The notes: generated by a model not told the origin, from the letters alone. 64,000 nucleotides of DNA from Strongyloides papillosus (GCA_005656395.1 SRSI01000023.1:124001-188000), one strand, 5' to 3'. Numbered from the stretch's first letter, positions 22,956 to 33,664 are shown. Numbers and translations are program-made.

Positions 22956-23555
22956 ATGGACGATAATTTCACAACACCATGGAGCACCGCAAAAAATTTG
23001 GCTAGAAAACTAAAAGTCGGTGATCTTATAGAAATTAGAAGTACTGAAGAAAATGAGACACAACTTGTTACTCATTGGGGTGTTTATGTTGGAATTATAA
23101 ATGGTAACCATAAAATTGGACATTTAGTTGGTTATGATAATAATAGGCCAAATTTGTCAACAAATGTATCTTCTTCTGATTCTACTAGACAATCAACAGT
23201 ACGTATTGATAATTTGTTTGACGTTTGTGATAAAAAGGAATGTAGAAAAAACAATTATATTGATATGTATTTGGAGCCTTTACCAGAAAAAATTATTATG
23301 TACCGTGTTAGAAGTAGGCTAGGTAGTTATGGAAGAAGTTTATTTAGTATTAATTCGGCACAATTTGCTAAATGGACTAGATATGATGTACCTACCAGTA
23401 GGTTCAATAATCTTAAATTTGCCCTAGTACTTAGTCATGAAGTCTACAACTATACAAAGTGCCCATTAATTGGTGCGATTAGTATAGCAGTGGTATTCTT
23501 AATATTTGAATGTTATGATTTTGCAAGAAAAAATTTCTTCGTAGATTCTTTTTAA
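22956..23555 (+). CDS. LRAT-domain pseudoenzyme, copy 7 (nucleophile Cys to Ser)
   Basis: This is a full-length frame of 199 residues. TPW (7-9), His40 in THWGVYVG and His56 in HKIGHLVG are kept, but the nucleophile segment reads INSAQFAKWTRY, with Ser for Cys. INNSMD has become KNNYID. The C-terminus is strongly hydrophobic (PLIGAISIAVVFLIFECYDFARK), in the style of copy 1, and the N-terminus (MDDNFTTPWS) also resembles copy 1, so it may be a direct descendant of that lineage. The leader lacks the TTTTAG acceptor found before copies 2-6 (atttttgaaaatctaat instead). Confidence 0.8.
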   Translation: MDDNFTTPWSTAKNLARKLKVGDLIEIRSTEENETQLVTHWGVYVGIINGNHKIGHLVGYDNNRPNLSTNVSSSDSTRQSTVRIDNLFDVCDKKECRKNNYIDMYLEPLPEKIIMYRVRSRLGSYGRSLFSINSAQFAKWTRYDVPTSRFNNLKFALVLSHEVYNYTKCPLIGAISIAVVFLIFECYDFARKNFFVDSF

Positions 23556-23830
23556 TGAATCGTAGTGAAAATATATAAAATTATATTATTTTTATATATT
23601 TCTATAACAAAAAGCTTCTAATAAATTACATATATCAAAAGTTGTATTTTATTTTATGTAATAAATGATTGCAATAATACTTTACGTATGTGAAACATCT
23701 CATGAATGAGCTAGGAAATTTTTTTTAAAGATTTTTCTAGAAGCAAGATATCTATGCTTCTATCCGATAGAAAACGTTTTGTAAATCAATTTTTATTTAA
23801 TTTATTCATTTCTTTCTCGCTTACATGTAG

Positions 23831-24030
23831 ATGGGGATGAGATGCATACAGAAAAAATTCTCCTCCATTAGGTAAAGTACAAATGGTTGTTATCATCTTC
23901 CTTCTGGAACATTCTAGATATTAGAAAGGGTGGAATATTTATCAAAAAAGTGTTTGAACCACGAAGTCAACTTTATAATTGTATTCACAATGAAAAAGCC
24001 TTAGAATATTGAAGAAGAAACAATTCGATA
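23831..24030 (+). pseudogene. UPF0235 last-exon relic 7
   Basis: It begins after cttacatgtag with atggggatgagatgcataca, close to the parent's aggtgatgaagaaatacgta. The middle part is rearranged by small indels. It precedes LRAT copy 8. Confidence 0.7.
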
Positions 24031-24318
24031 AATATTTTAAATAATATTTAAGAAGATGACTTGCTTACTGGAGCCGATTTTAATTTGTAGTTATTTCAGC
24101 TAAAGCAAAGATAATTTTCATAGTTATTTGTATATAAATATGCTTCAAATTGTTAACTTATTTCTACAATATGTTTATTGAAAAAATAATATTACTTTTA
24201 AACCGCCTATTTTCAGACTACTGTTTTTATTCTATTTTGAAGCTCATTTATCATCTTATAAATAAAGTTAAATTTATTTGTAACATTATTAATATTATTT
24301 TCTTTTAGAAATTCTAAA

Positions 24319-24969
24319 ATGAATCACAGTGTTGTAACTCCATGGACTACAGCGGAAAATTTGGTAGAAATACTAGAAATTGGTGATCTTATAGAAATTC
24401 GAACACGTATTACGATGGGAATTCCAATTTATAATTACTGGGCTGTTTACCTTGGGTTTCAAAATGGTATCCATAAAGTTTGACATTTCGCTAATGGAGG
24501 ATATTATAATGAAACACAAAAATTACTTGTAAATTCATTTTCTGGTTCTATTTGTGATGGAAAAGGAGCTTCGATACGAATTAGTAATTTGTTTAATACT
24601 TGTGGAGAAAATCAATGTAGAATAAACAATTCCATGGATAAAGAATGTATGGTCATACCACCAGAATTTATTCATTTACGTGTTTTAAGTAAGATTGGCA
24701 AGCGTGGATATAATGTTCTTTTTCAAAATTGTGAACACTTTGTTAAATGGGCTGGATATAATTTACCTACAAGTGGACAAGCGAATATTGCAAAAGCCAT
24801 AATGATTGTTGGTGGTTTTTGTTTATTTAAAAACAGATTATTAATTGCTTCGGTCATTACAATATTGGGATACTTAGGATTACAAGGATATGATTCATTA
24901 AGAAAACTTTTCTCCGTATACTATAAAAATATGAATCGTTTTAAAAATGAAAAACTGCTTTATCAATGA
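24319..24969 (+). pseudogene. LRAT copy 8 with one in-frame TGA (codon 55) and His40 to Tyr
   Basis: From the ATG at 24319 the frame runs 216 codons to a TGA/TAA-type end at 24969, interrupted only by TGA at 24481-24483, where sister copies have GGA (Gly55). His40 is Tyr (NYWAVYLG). The His56 position and the Cys (NCEHFVKWAGY) remain. Everything after the stop is open for 162 codons. It is recently disabled, or read through. It groups with copies 10 and 12 by its N-terminus (MNHSVVTPWTTAENLVE) and its FKNRLLIA C-terminus. The acceptor ttcttttag is intact. Confidence 0.85.
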
Positions 24970-25202
24970 AAACTTCTATTACAAACAGATTTCAATAAAG
25001 TATACATATAAAACATTTCTACGTTATCTAACATCATAAATAATTATAACCATTGTTTGTGTGGGTGATATATCTCAAGAATGGTCTGTGAAAATTTGTT
25101 TAAGATTTTTCTAAAATTAAGATATTTATGTATCACTCTGATAGACAACATTTATAAATGTATTGTTATGTATTTTATTTACATTTTTTTCGTTTACATA
25201 TC

Positions 25203-25420
25203 AATAAAGAATATATACATACCCTAATAAAATCTATTCCTTTAAATGTAAGTGCAACGATGAATTCTTATCTTCAACATGGAATAGTTTAAACATTAAA
25301 AATAGTTAAAATATTTTTAATGAAATAGTTTAAATTATGAAGCCAATTGTTCAACTGTAAATTCATATTGAAAAAATGTTCAAGAATTTAAAGAGAAACA
25401 AAATGTTTATTGTAAAAGTA
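25203..25420 (+). pseudogene. UPF0235 last-exon relic 8
   Basis: This is a strongly decayed relic (atatcaataaagaatatatac, aagtgcaacgatgaattctt). It is nearly identical to relic 13 at 34913-35130, including the downstream 85 bp, so these two spacers share a recent origin. Confidence 0.7.
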
Positions 25421-25558
25421 ATATTACTGTTATTATGATCAATTATCTGATTGTCGTTTTTGTTAATCTTCTATTTTGAAGTTCACTTATCATCTTATAA
25501 ATAATGTTAAATTTGATTTTAACACAATTAATACTATTTTTCTCCTTTAAAATCTTAA

Positions 25559-26259
25559 ATGAACAAGTATATTCAAACTCCGTGGACTTCAGCGGAAAAT
25601 GTGGTAGGAAAACTGCAAATTGGTGATCTTCTAGAATTCAGAAGATGTCCCTCAAGCGGAATACCACTTTATAGTCATTGGGGAGTTTATATTGGGTTTA
25701 GAGATGATATTCATGAAATAGAACATTTCTATTATGAGAAAATGATAACAGATTGTTAATATCAATTCAAATTTTATTTCCATTTGGTTCTACTTTTAGA
25801 GGAACAATAACATCCATACGAATTGATAATTTGTTTGATATCTGATTTAATGGTCAATGTAGAATAAATAATTCATTTGACAAGGAATGTGAACCTCTTC
25901 CAAAAGGGGATTTTCGTAGTCGTGTTTTAAGCAAGGTTGGTGAATCTAGATATTGTCTTCTTTCTAATAATTGTGAACATTTTGCTAAATGGGTTAGATA
26001 TGATATATCTATCAGTAGACAAGCAAATATTGGAAAAGCCATAATTGGTGGAAGTACAGGTCTTATTATTTCTAAAAACTTATTTTATTTTTGCATTGGT
26101 AGTATGATCTTATTAATAATATCTGGCCCATTTATTCCTTTGGCTGTTGGGTTGTCAATATATTTTGCATTACAATATTTTGGTAAATTTAGAAGACGTT
26201 CCTCTAGATATTCTATTAATTTGAATCGTTTCAAAAGTCAAATGACTCTTTTAAACTAA
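25559..26259 (+). pseudogene. LRAT copy 9, frameshift plus in-frame stop
   Basis: The first 66 codons (25559-25759) read a normal LRAT start with TPW, His40 (SHWGVYIG) and His56 (HEIEHF), then end at KMITDC-stop. The homologous sequence continues in another frame from about 25757 (LISIQILFPFGS...) to 26259, with one TGA where copy 11 has TGC (ICPND). This part still has INNSFDK, NNCEHFAKWVRY and a long hydrophobic C-terminus. An intron cannot explain the break: the only GT...TTTTAG pair gives the wrong phase, and the 'intron' aligns with coding sequence of the other copies. The same frameshift is present in copy 11. Confidence 0.85.
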
Positions 26260-26486
26260 AGATTCTTTAACTGTAAAAACCTTTTAATAGAACGCATTTA
26301 TCATAATTTGTATCTTACTTGATATAAAAAAAATTACGGACATTCTCTGTTTAAGTGATACCCATTTAGAATGCTATTAAAAAATTTGTTTGTATCATTT
26401 CTCTAGAAATAAAATTTTAATATATTAATAAATAAACAAAATCTGTAAATTTAATGCTATTAATTTATTTTTTCCTTGTGATTTAA

Positions 26487-26713
26487 ATATTTTTTATAAA
26501 ACGATAAATAATACAAATAAACTCTATTACAGTTGATGGAAAAGCAAATGATAAACTTTTATATTACTTCTGGAATATTCTTGATGTCAATAAATGATCA
26601 AATATTTATCGATAAGGTGTTCCAATCAGAAAAACAACTATCTAATTGTAAATTCACAGCGAATAGTAGTTCAAGGATTGAAAGAGAAATAATACTTTTA
26701 TTGAAAAAATATT
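26487..26713 (+). pseudogene. UPF0235 last-exon relic 9
   Basis: A partial open frame covers 26533-26730. The blocks acagttgatggaaaagcaaa (parental VDGKAN) and tatttatcgataaggtgttc (FIDKG) are easily read. There is no start and the upstream exons are absent. It precedes LRAT copy 10. Confidence 0.75.
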
Positions 26714-26969
26714 ATTACTTGTTAAATTGATCATCTCTGATTGAAAAAACTAAACCTACATTTGATAGAATTTGAAAAAGTCTACAGTGTACCTAGAGGA
26801 CTTTGCATTTATTATACGTCTAAACATTTAAAAAAAGGTAAACTTATATATAATCCTTCTGTGACTGTTATTTCTTATTTTTCTACTTCAATATTTGTTT
26901 ATATTATTAACAATATCGTTAAATTCATTTAAACATTATTAATGATATTTTTCTTTTAGAAATTCTAAA

Positions 26970-27593
26970 ATGAATCACAGTGTTGTAACTCCATGGACTA
27001 CAGTGGAAAATTTGGTAGAAAAACTAGAAATTGGTGATCTTATAGAAATTATAAAATGTTCTACGATGGGAATTCCAATCCGTAATCATTGGGCCGTTTA
27101 TATTGGGTATAAAGATGGCATGCATATTGTTGGACAGCTGTCTAATAGAAAAAATGAAAATAGAGCGATTATATCACTAATAAATTTATTTTCTGGTTCT
27201 AGTTGTAATGGAAAAGGAGCTTCGATACGAATTAGTAATTTGTTTAATGTTTGTAGTGGTTATCAATGTAGAATAAATAATTCAATGGACAAAGACTGTG
27301 AACCTCTACCATCCATGCTTATTTATCATCGTGTTATAAGTGCAGTGAATGATTACGGATACCCTCCTCATCCTATTTATTGCGAAACTTTTGCTAAATG
27401 GGCCAGATATGATTTATCTATCTGTGAACAGGAAAATGTTGGAAAAGCTTTAGTGATTGGTAGTGGCATTTTTTCATTTAAAAATATATTATTAATTGCT
27501 TTGGTTACTACGGTATTGGGATATTTCAGGACTAGTGGTATTGGGATTAAAAGAATACGATTCATCAATAAAATATTTCACTGTAGACTATAG
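26970..27593 (+). CDS. LRAT-domain protein, copy 10 (His56 to Gln, altered Cys motif)
   Basis: This is a full-length frame of 207 residues. TPW and His40 (RNHWAVYIG) are normal. The second His is Gln56 (HIVGQLS) and the nucleophile segment reads YCETFAKWARY, so the Cys is kept but Asn, Glu-His context is changed. Loss of His56 should weaken or abolish catalysis. The C-terminus (FSFKNILLIALVTTVLGYF) is a hydrophobic anchor followed by a tail different from copies 8 and 12. It is probably in another frame after a small indel near 27535. It has an intact ttcttttag acceptor. Confidence 0.75.
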   Translation: MNHSVVTPWTTVENLVEKLEIGDLIEIIKCSTMGIPIRNHWAVYIGYKDGMHIVGQLSNRKNENRAIISLINLFSGSSCNGKGASIRISNLFNVCSGYQCRINNSMDKDCEPLPSMLIYHRVISAVNDYGYPPHPIYCETFAKWARYDLSICEQENVGKALVIGSGIFSFKNILLIALVTTVLGYFRTSGIGIKRIRFINKIFHCRL

Positions 27594-27866
27594 TTATCTG
27601 AATCGTTTTAAAAATGAAAAACTACTCTACCAAGAAAAACTTTTGCTATAAACAAGTTTCAATAAAGTACATTTACCAAAATTTGCATTTAATTTAATAT
27701 CATAAATAATTATAATCATTCTGTATGTAAGTAATATCTTTTAAAGATGCTTTTAAAAATTTATTTTTAACATTTTTCAAGAAGTAAGGTATTTATGTAC
27801 CAATTTGATAGATAACATTTATTGATTTAATTATTATTTATTATGTTTATATTTTCTTTGTTAAGA

Positions 27867-28092
27867 TATCAATGAAGATGAGATACATACAAAAATAAAA
27901 TCTCTTCCTATAGATATAGGTGAAAATGATGAATTCTTGTCTTTTTCAAGACTATTTTAGACTTTAAGAGAGTTACATATTTATAAATAATTTTTTGTGG
28001 ATATGAATTACTTTTTTTACTGTAAATTGAAAAAAATGATTTTAAAATGTTGATAAAGAAACTATACGTCTTTGAAACATTAGTATTACTGT
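27867..28092 (+). pseudogene. UPF0235 last-exon relic 10
   Basis: It begins after ctttgttaag with atatcaatgaagatgagata and contains aaatgatgaattcttgtctt (parental ANDELISF). It has many indels and ends near ctatacgtctttgaaac. It precedes LRAT copy 11. Confidence 0.7.
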
Positions 28093-28217
28093 TAAATGGC
28101 TCCTGCTCTGACTGTTGTTTGTCATTTTTTAATTTTGAAAATATTTATCATTTTTATAAACACAGATATATTCAATTTAAACATCATTGATATTATTTTT
28201 CCTTATGAAAATCTATA

Positions 28218-28561
28218 ATGAAAAAGAATATTCAAACTCCATGGACTTCAGCGGAAAATGTGGCAGGAAAAATGCAAATTGGCGACCTTCTAGAATTAAG
28301 AAGATGTCCCCCAAGCGGAATACCACTTTATAGTTATTGGGGAGTTTATATTGGGTTTAGAGATGATATTCATGAAATAGAACATTTCTATTATGAGAAA
28401 ATGATAACAGATTGTTAATATCAATTCAAATTTTATTTCCATTTGGTTCTACTTTTAGAGGAATAATAACCCCAATTCAAATTGATAATTTATTTGATAT
28501 TTGCCCCAATGATCAATGCAGAATAAATAATTCATTCGACAAATTAAGAAATTTCATAAAT
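28218..28561 (+). pseudogene. LRAT copy 11, truncated, shares the copy 9 frameshift
   Basis: The first 66 codons (28218-28418) are almost identical to copy 9 and end at the same KMITDC-stop. Homology resumes in the other frame (ICPNDQCRINNSFDK) and ceases at about 28540-28561, where unrelated AT-rich sequence starts. The Cys half of the domain is missing and His40 is Tyr (SYWGVYIG). It was cut off by the second insertion. Confidence 0.85.
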
Positions 28562-28947
28562 ACAAATAAAAAAAACTATAAAAATGAAATAATTTTCAAA
28601 ATTAATTAAACATAATATAAACACATTAAACAAATCATTTATTTAAAATTTTAACTCGATTAAAAATCAAAAATTTTACTAGGTTTATATCAATAATGAA
28701 AATTTTTGTTATACAATTTGAAATTAATACTCAATCGTTATTACTGATATGTTTTGTTAATAAACTTAGTAAAGTTATTTTTTGGTAGAATTTAAAGGAA
28801 AAAACAACATTTTGTAAAAAAAATCCATATTTGAAACGTTATTTAGAAAAACAATTAGATTAGCATAAAATACGATATAATCTTCATATATGAATTTTTC
28901 TAATTATTTGAATTTTTAAAAAGGTATTACAACATCGTTTATTTTTT

Positions 28948-29424
28948 TCATTCACATACTATCTTTTGAACAGGTAGCGTAGATAAATCAACTAAACCCA
29001 AGTATTTTTCATATCTACTTGACCGACCTTTGAATAACAACTCTGGTGCAATTTTTACGTTTGTTATTTTTCTACATCTGCTTCCTTTAGATTGACCGCA
29101 TCTATGAATAATTGATACAAAAGGAACTAAATATAAAATATGAATTTTAAATTTTCATATCTTACCCATAGCCATAAAAGTTTGCATGCTACCTGAAAGT
29201 GAAAAGCGACCATTACCTTGAGTAACTTCACCGTCCATTATTTTTGGCCTTGTTCCTTTCCATTTATAATGATGTGCAAGAACAACTTTAGCATATTGAT
29301 GTGGACGTCCATTACATATAGCTATTCCTTTTACACCAATTCTAAACATTCTATTTTGAATACGACCTTCTATATTATTTTTAATAAGAGCAAATAAAAT
29401 AAATATAATTATCTTAGAAATCAT
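28948..29424 (-). CDS. Transthyretin-like (TTR) family secreted protein
   Basis: Two exons, 29424-29166 and 29126-28948, join in phase (split Val codon) to give 145 residues, the family's usual size. The signal peptide is MISKIIIFILFALIKNNIEG. The start of the mature domain (RMFRIGVKGIAICNGRPHQY) corresponds to the GVKGxLxCxxxP entry strand of nematode TTR proteins. The second exon holds the paired Cys of CRK/CEK type (IHRCGQSKGSRCRKI). TTR-like proteins are abundant nematode secreted products; TTR-52 bridges dying cells to phagocytes, but no role can be assigned here. The 40-bp intron is typical of this window. Confidence 0.85.
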
Positions 29425-30532
29425 GATACAAAATCACTGTGACAATGTAGAAGTATAGAGAATATTGCAATTAATGGAAAAAATTGGACAATATAAAATG
29501 TAATTTTTTGTAAAAAAAATTTCCCCACCCAATAATTTTATAATTAATAACCAATGAACAAAAATTATGAAAATTTTATTAGGTACAATGTCAATACAAA
29601 AAATATTATTTAAAGTTATTAGATGTAAATATAATGTTTCATCTATTAATTTCTCTATCATTTAATATTTATTTTCTTGAAAATAGTTCTACATTTATTA
29701 AACATTATGTCTGATATACAATTTTAATCATTTTTATTGAATATAAATTTTCAATGCTTAGTATTTTTAAGGATGTTATACTCATCTGATAGGATATTTT
29801 CAACAATATGCTGCAAGATCTTTATTGGAAGAGAATTTAAAAAAAAAAAAAAGTATAATAACTTTTTTGTAAAACGTATTTATCTTTGAAATTACAAAAA
29901 AGGTTTAAAAATCTAAATAACTATAGTAATAAAAAGCATTAATTGTTTAAATTTCTTTAAAATCGTTTAAAGTTGATTTATAAAAATCGTTATTATTGTT
30001 CCGTTTAAATAGGGCCAATAAAAAACGTTATTAAAAAAATTTGGAAAATAATTTAAAAAACATATTATCTTAATTTATTTGTAACCAACTCCTCAATTTA
30101 TACTTAAATGATAATATTTATTTGATTTTCATTTAGTTATTTGCCAAAGGCTTGTTTCTTTTAAAAACTTTATATGTATTGTCTAAATAGAACTGATTTC
30201 TACATCATGTGGTAGAAATTTCGAAATATTAATAAGCATATAATTAGCATTTATAATTTAACGACATTTAATTAAAATATTTCAAATAATCATAAGTTGT
30301 TTTTTTAATAGAAAATTATTTTTATATCAAGATTTTCTAATTATTATTTGTTTAGAAACTTTTGTTCTACTACTTTAAACAATTTCATTCATTTTAAAGT
30401 TATTTTTGTATATTAACTATCAAGTCTATTACAAATCTTATCAAATAAATAGAGCAAAATTTACATTTAAATACGTTAAGAAAAACAATTAAGGTTTTCG
30501 AATGAGTTTAATATTATAAATAATCGAGAAAA
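29425..30532. other. AT-rich stretch, no gene seen
   Basis: No coding exon or named repeat is visible. It contains the upstream region of the transthyretin-like gene. Confidence 0.5.
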
Positions 30533-31025
30533 ATTTAGATTTTTGACAAATTCAATATACTTTTATAATGGATTTTATCTTACGCGCACGGAAAAAATGA
30601 AAATAAGTTTTGATTATTATATTATCATTTTACCTGTCATTGTAAAAGTAGCACTTTATCAGGCATTTAAATATTTATCGCTTTCAATTAAATTATATTT
30701 GCAGCAAATAATTATTTTAAATTATTTTCATTTTGTTTTATTTACTAGATATTAAAGTACTTTCTTTGTAGATACTTGTAATACTAAAGAAATGATTAAT
30801 GAAGTAGAATTGCATGTTTTTTTTATAAGAAAAGCTCTATTATTTAATATGCAATAATATCTTTTTTAATTTTCGAAGAATATTTGAATGCCTGATACGG
30901 CGTTACTTTTATAGTGACAGGTAAAAAGATAATATAAAAATCAAAACTTATTTCATCTTTTTCCGGGCGCGTAAGATAAAATCCATTATAAGAGTACATT
31001 GAATTTATCAAAAATTTAAATTTTT
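30533..31025. mobile_element. Long-inverted-repeat MITE, copy 3 (diverged)
   Basis: The arms at about 30533-30670 and 30885-31025 are inverted repeats (tatacttttataatggattt, cttacgcgcacgg and gcatttaaatatt with their complements). The loop block ttattttaaattattttcat matches the loop of copy 2 at 16255. Its outermost sequences differ from copies 1 and 2, so it is an older or distinct subfamily. Confidence 0.75.
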
Positions 31026-31140
31026 GATTCAGTTATTTATTTTCATATTTTTTCGTGACAAATGATTAATTATCTATAAACATTATTATGATAAATGTTT
31101 ATATTGTAAATAGATAAATTAATAGTTCAAAGGCACATCT

Positions 31141-32001
31141 TTTCAATTATGGCATTTAATAATTTTAGAATCTCTCAAATCAATATCTGATTCCTAAAAA
31201 ACCATTTTGAGACAATGCTTCCTGACAGTTTTCTTTAAACCTTCAAACACATTTATGAACTCTGTAATAATCATGGTGTTAAAATTAAATTGGAATTATA
31301 CTCAAACCATTCAAATCCTGTAGCAAAATCTGTACATATTAAAAATCCTTTTAAAAACCATTCCCAATAAATAACTTGGTAAGATTATATACACTAGCTA
31401 TTTTTCATCCAGTGGCTTTCTTGAAATGCGTGAAGGCTTTGACATTTATGAAAATCTAGAAGCATTACACATACACCTTGGTCACTTTAATATCGGTAGT
31501 GACATCAAAAATACTTGTAAGTCAGATTTAGAAAATTATTCTTTTAAAAATTGCAAAACATTAAAGGAAGTTACATTATTCTTTTTTGTATGTAGTATTA
31601 GAAGTTCTAAATATACTAAAAAAAGGATAAAAAACAATTTATTATTTATTGGATCGCTAATGCCTGATACAGTTGGAAGATTAACAATAATTAATAGATT
31701 AGAAACAGTTGATGATAAGTATCGTTTTCCAATGGCAAGTAGGATAACAAGAAAACTAAATAAATATATGCCTAATATAAAAATGTTAACATTCTATGAT
31801 GGAGAATTCGAAGATAGTAACTGTCTTAATGTTTTTAAAAATCTTGAAATTTTTGTAATAAGGGCAAATCCTGACATTGAAATTCCTAGAACAATTAAAC
31901 TTTTTGTTGTTGTTGGCGATGGATATTATTATAATTCTGATCTAAGTAAGAATGTTGTAAAAAAACTAGTTGAAAGGTACTCCGGTAGATTTACAAGATA
32001 A
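31141..32001 (+). pseudogene. F-box/LRR-like family relic
   Basis: The open frame 31426-32001 (191 codons) has leucine-rich-repeat-like hydrophobic spacing (LEALHIHLGHF, LKEVTLFFF, IKMLTFYDGEF, LEIFVIRAN) as in nematode F-box-associated proteins. Upstream, 31255-31370 reads as coding in one frame (YELCNNHGVKIKLELYSN) but meets a stop, and the first 100 bp are broken further. No F-box itself is visible. It is most likely the 3' part of a decayed gene; a shortened expressed protein cannot be excluded. Confidence 0.55.
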
Positions 32002-32340
32002 TTATATGATTCAAGATGAGTGTATGTATTTATTAACGACATAACTCAATGGAGGAAGTATAAACATGTAGTTCAGAAATGCTTTTAATTAATTATTTCT
32101 TTCATACTAACTTTTTAAAATATAACTACAAATAACTTTCATAAATAAACGTGATATCAATTGTATTGCTTTTAATTTGTATTTATTTCAAAGGATGTTT
32201 CTATTATTTATGTAAAGTCACAGGGTTCCAAAATAGAAGTGATAACTATAAAACCTTGTTAAAGTAATGACTTATTCATTTTTTCTATTTTTGATTAAAT
32301 AAACTTTTATTAATTAGTCCCAAGTAAGATTTATAGATTA

Positions 32341-32530
32341 ATTGTACAGTTGATAGAAAAACAAATGATAAACTTTTTATATTGATTCTGGAATATTCTA
32401 GATATTAAAAAATATTCATAGGTAAAGTCTTTCAACTAAAAAATCAACTGTTTTATTGTAAATTCACAGCGAATTAAAGTTTAAGGGTTAAAAAATAAAC
32501 AATAGGTTTATTGAAAAAGTATTACTAGTT
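32341..32530 (+). pseudogene. UPF0235 last-exon relic 11 (left part missing)
   Basis: It starts abruptly inside the exon with acagttgatagaaaaacaaa and ends at ttattgaaaaagtattacta. The acceptor and first 20-30 bp are lost at the insertion edge. It precedes LRAT copy 12. Confidence 0.7.
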
Positions 32531-32782
32531 GTTAAATTGATCATCTCTGATAAGAAAACTAAAATCTGCCTCTGACAGAATTTTAAAAAGTCTAATGTGT
32601 ACCCAGGATGGACTTTGTATTTATTATATGTCTAAACATTTATAAAAATGTAAAGTTTTGTATAATCCTTCTCTGAATATTATTTCCCATTTTCTTATTT
32701 TAAAATTAATTTAACATATTAACAGTATTGTTTAATTCATTTTTAATATTATTAATATTATCTTTCTTTTAGAAATTCTAAA

Positions 32783-33415
32783 ATGAATCACAGTGTTGTA
32801 ACTCCATGGACTACAGTGGGAAATTTGCTAGCAAAACTAGAAATTGGTGATCTTATAGAAATTAAAAAATGTGTTACGATAGGAATTCCAATTAGTAATC
32901 ATTGGGGCGTTTATATGGGGTATAGAAATGGTATCCATAAAGTTGGACATTTCTCTAGTAGAAAAAATGTAAATAGAGCGATAATATCACTTGGAAATTT
33001 ACTTTCTGGTTCAAGATGCGATGAAAAAGGGGCATCGATACAAATTAGTAATTTATTTGATGTTTGTACCAATTATCAATGTAGAATAAATAATTCAATG
33101 GACAAGGATTGTAAACCTCTACCAGCAGGAGTTATTTATTATCGTGTTTTAAATAGGGTTGGTGAGTGTGGATATGGTGATCGTATTAATAACTGTGAGC
33201 AGTTTGCTAAATGGGCTAGATATGATTTATCTATCAGTGAACAGGAGAATGTAGGAAAAGTCGTAATGATTGGTGGTGACATTTCTTTATTTAAAAATAG
33301 ATTATTAATAACTTTAGCTACTACAATATTGGGATACTTTGGGATTAGAAAGATAGGATTCATTAATAAAACGTTTGTCCGTGGATTCAAATTATATGAA
33401 TCGTTCTATAAATAA
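32783..33415 (+). CDS. LRAT-domain protein, copy 12 (intact triad)
   Basis: This is a single exon of 210 residues. It has TPW (7-9), GDLIEIKK, His40 in SNHWGVYMG, His56 in HKVGHFS, INNSMDKDC and the nucleophile in NNCEQFAKWARY (Gln for the usual His after the Cys-Glu pair). The C-terminus LFKNRLLITLATTILGYFGI is a hydrophobic anchor, and the tail (KIGFINKTFVRG) is basic. It is closest to copies 8 and 10. It has a strong acceptor, tctttcttttag (AG 32771-32772), 10 nt before the ATG. Confidence 0.88.
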   Translation: MNHSVVTPWTTVGNLLAKLEIGDLIEIKKCVTIGIPISNHWGVYMGYRNGIHKVGHFSSRKNVNRAIISLGNLLSGSRCDEKGASIQISNLFDVCTNYQCRINNSMDKDCKPLPAGVIYYRVLNRVGECGYGDRINNCEQFAKWARYDLSISEQENVGKVVMIGGDISLFKNRLLITLATTILGYFGIRKIGFINKTFVRGFKLYESFYK

Positions 33416-33664
33416 AAATCTATTTTACCAATAAAAATTTGTGTTATAAACAGATTTTAATAAAGTATATTTACCATATTTTGCATTTTATTTAACATCA
33501 TAAATAATTATAATCATTTCTTTGTTTGAGTGATATATCTCAATAATGGTCTGTAAAAATTTGTTTTTAAGATTTTTCTAAAATTAAAATATTTATGTAT
33601 CAATCTGATAGACAAAATTTATAATTTTATTGTTTTTTATTAATTCTGATTTTTTTGTAGTTTA

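Larger units (their letters stand above)
28562..32340. mobile_element. 3.8-kb insertion or rearrangement inside the LRAT array
   Basis: It starts where LRAT copy 11 is truncated and ends where UPF0235 relic 11 begins, with its left part missing. It carries a transthyretin-like gene (minus), a third copy of the long-TIR MITE and an F-box-like pseudogene. No terminal repeats bounding the whole were found, so 'insertion' describes the disruption, not a proven transposition. Confidence 0.5.

Noticed and set aside
25745..25800. Intron joining the two halves of LRAT copy 9
   Set aside because: The only GT...TTTTAG pair leaves the wrong phase and creates a TAG, and the supposed intron aligns with coding sequence of the other copies; a frameshift explains it better.
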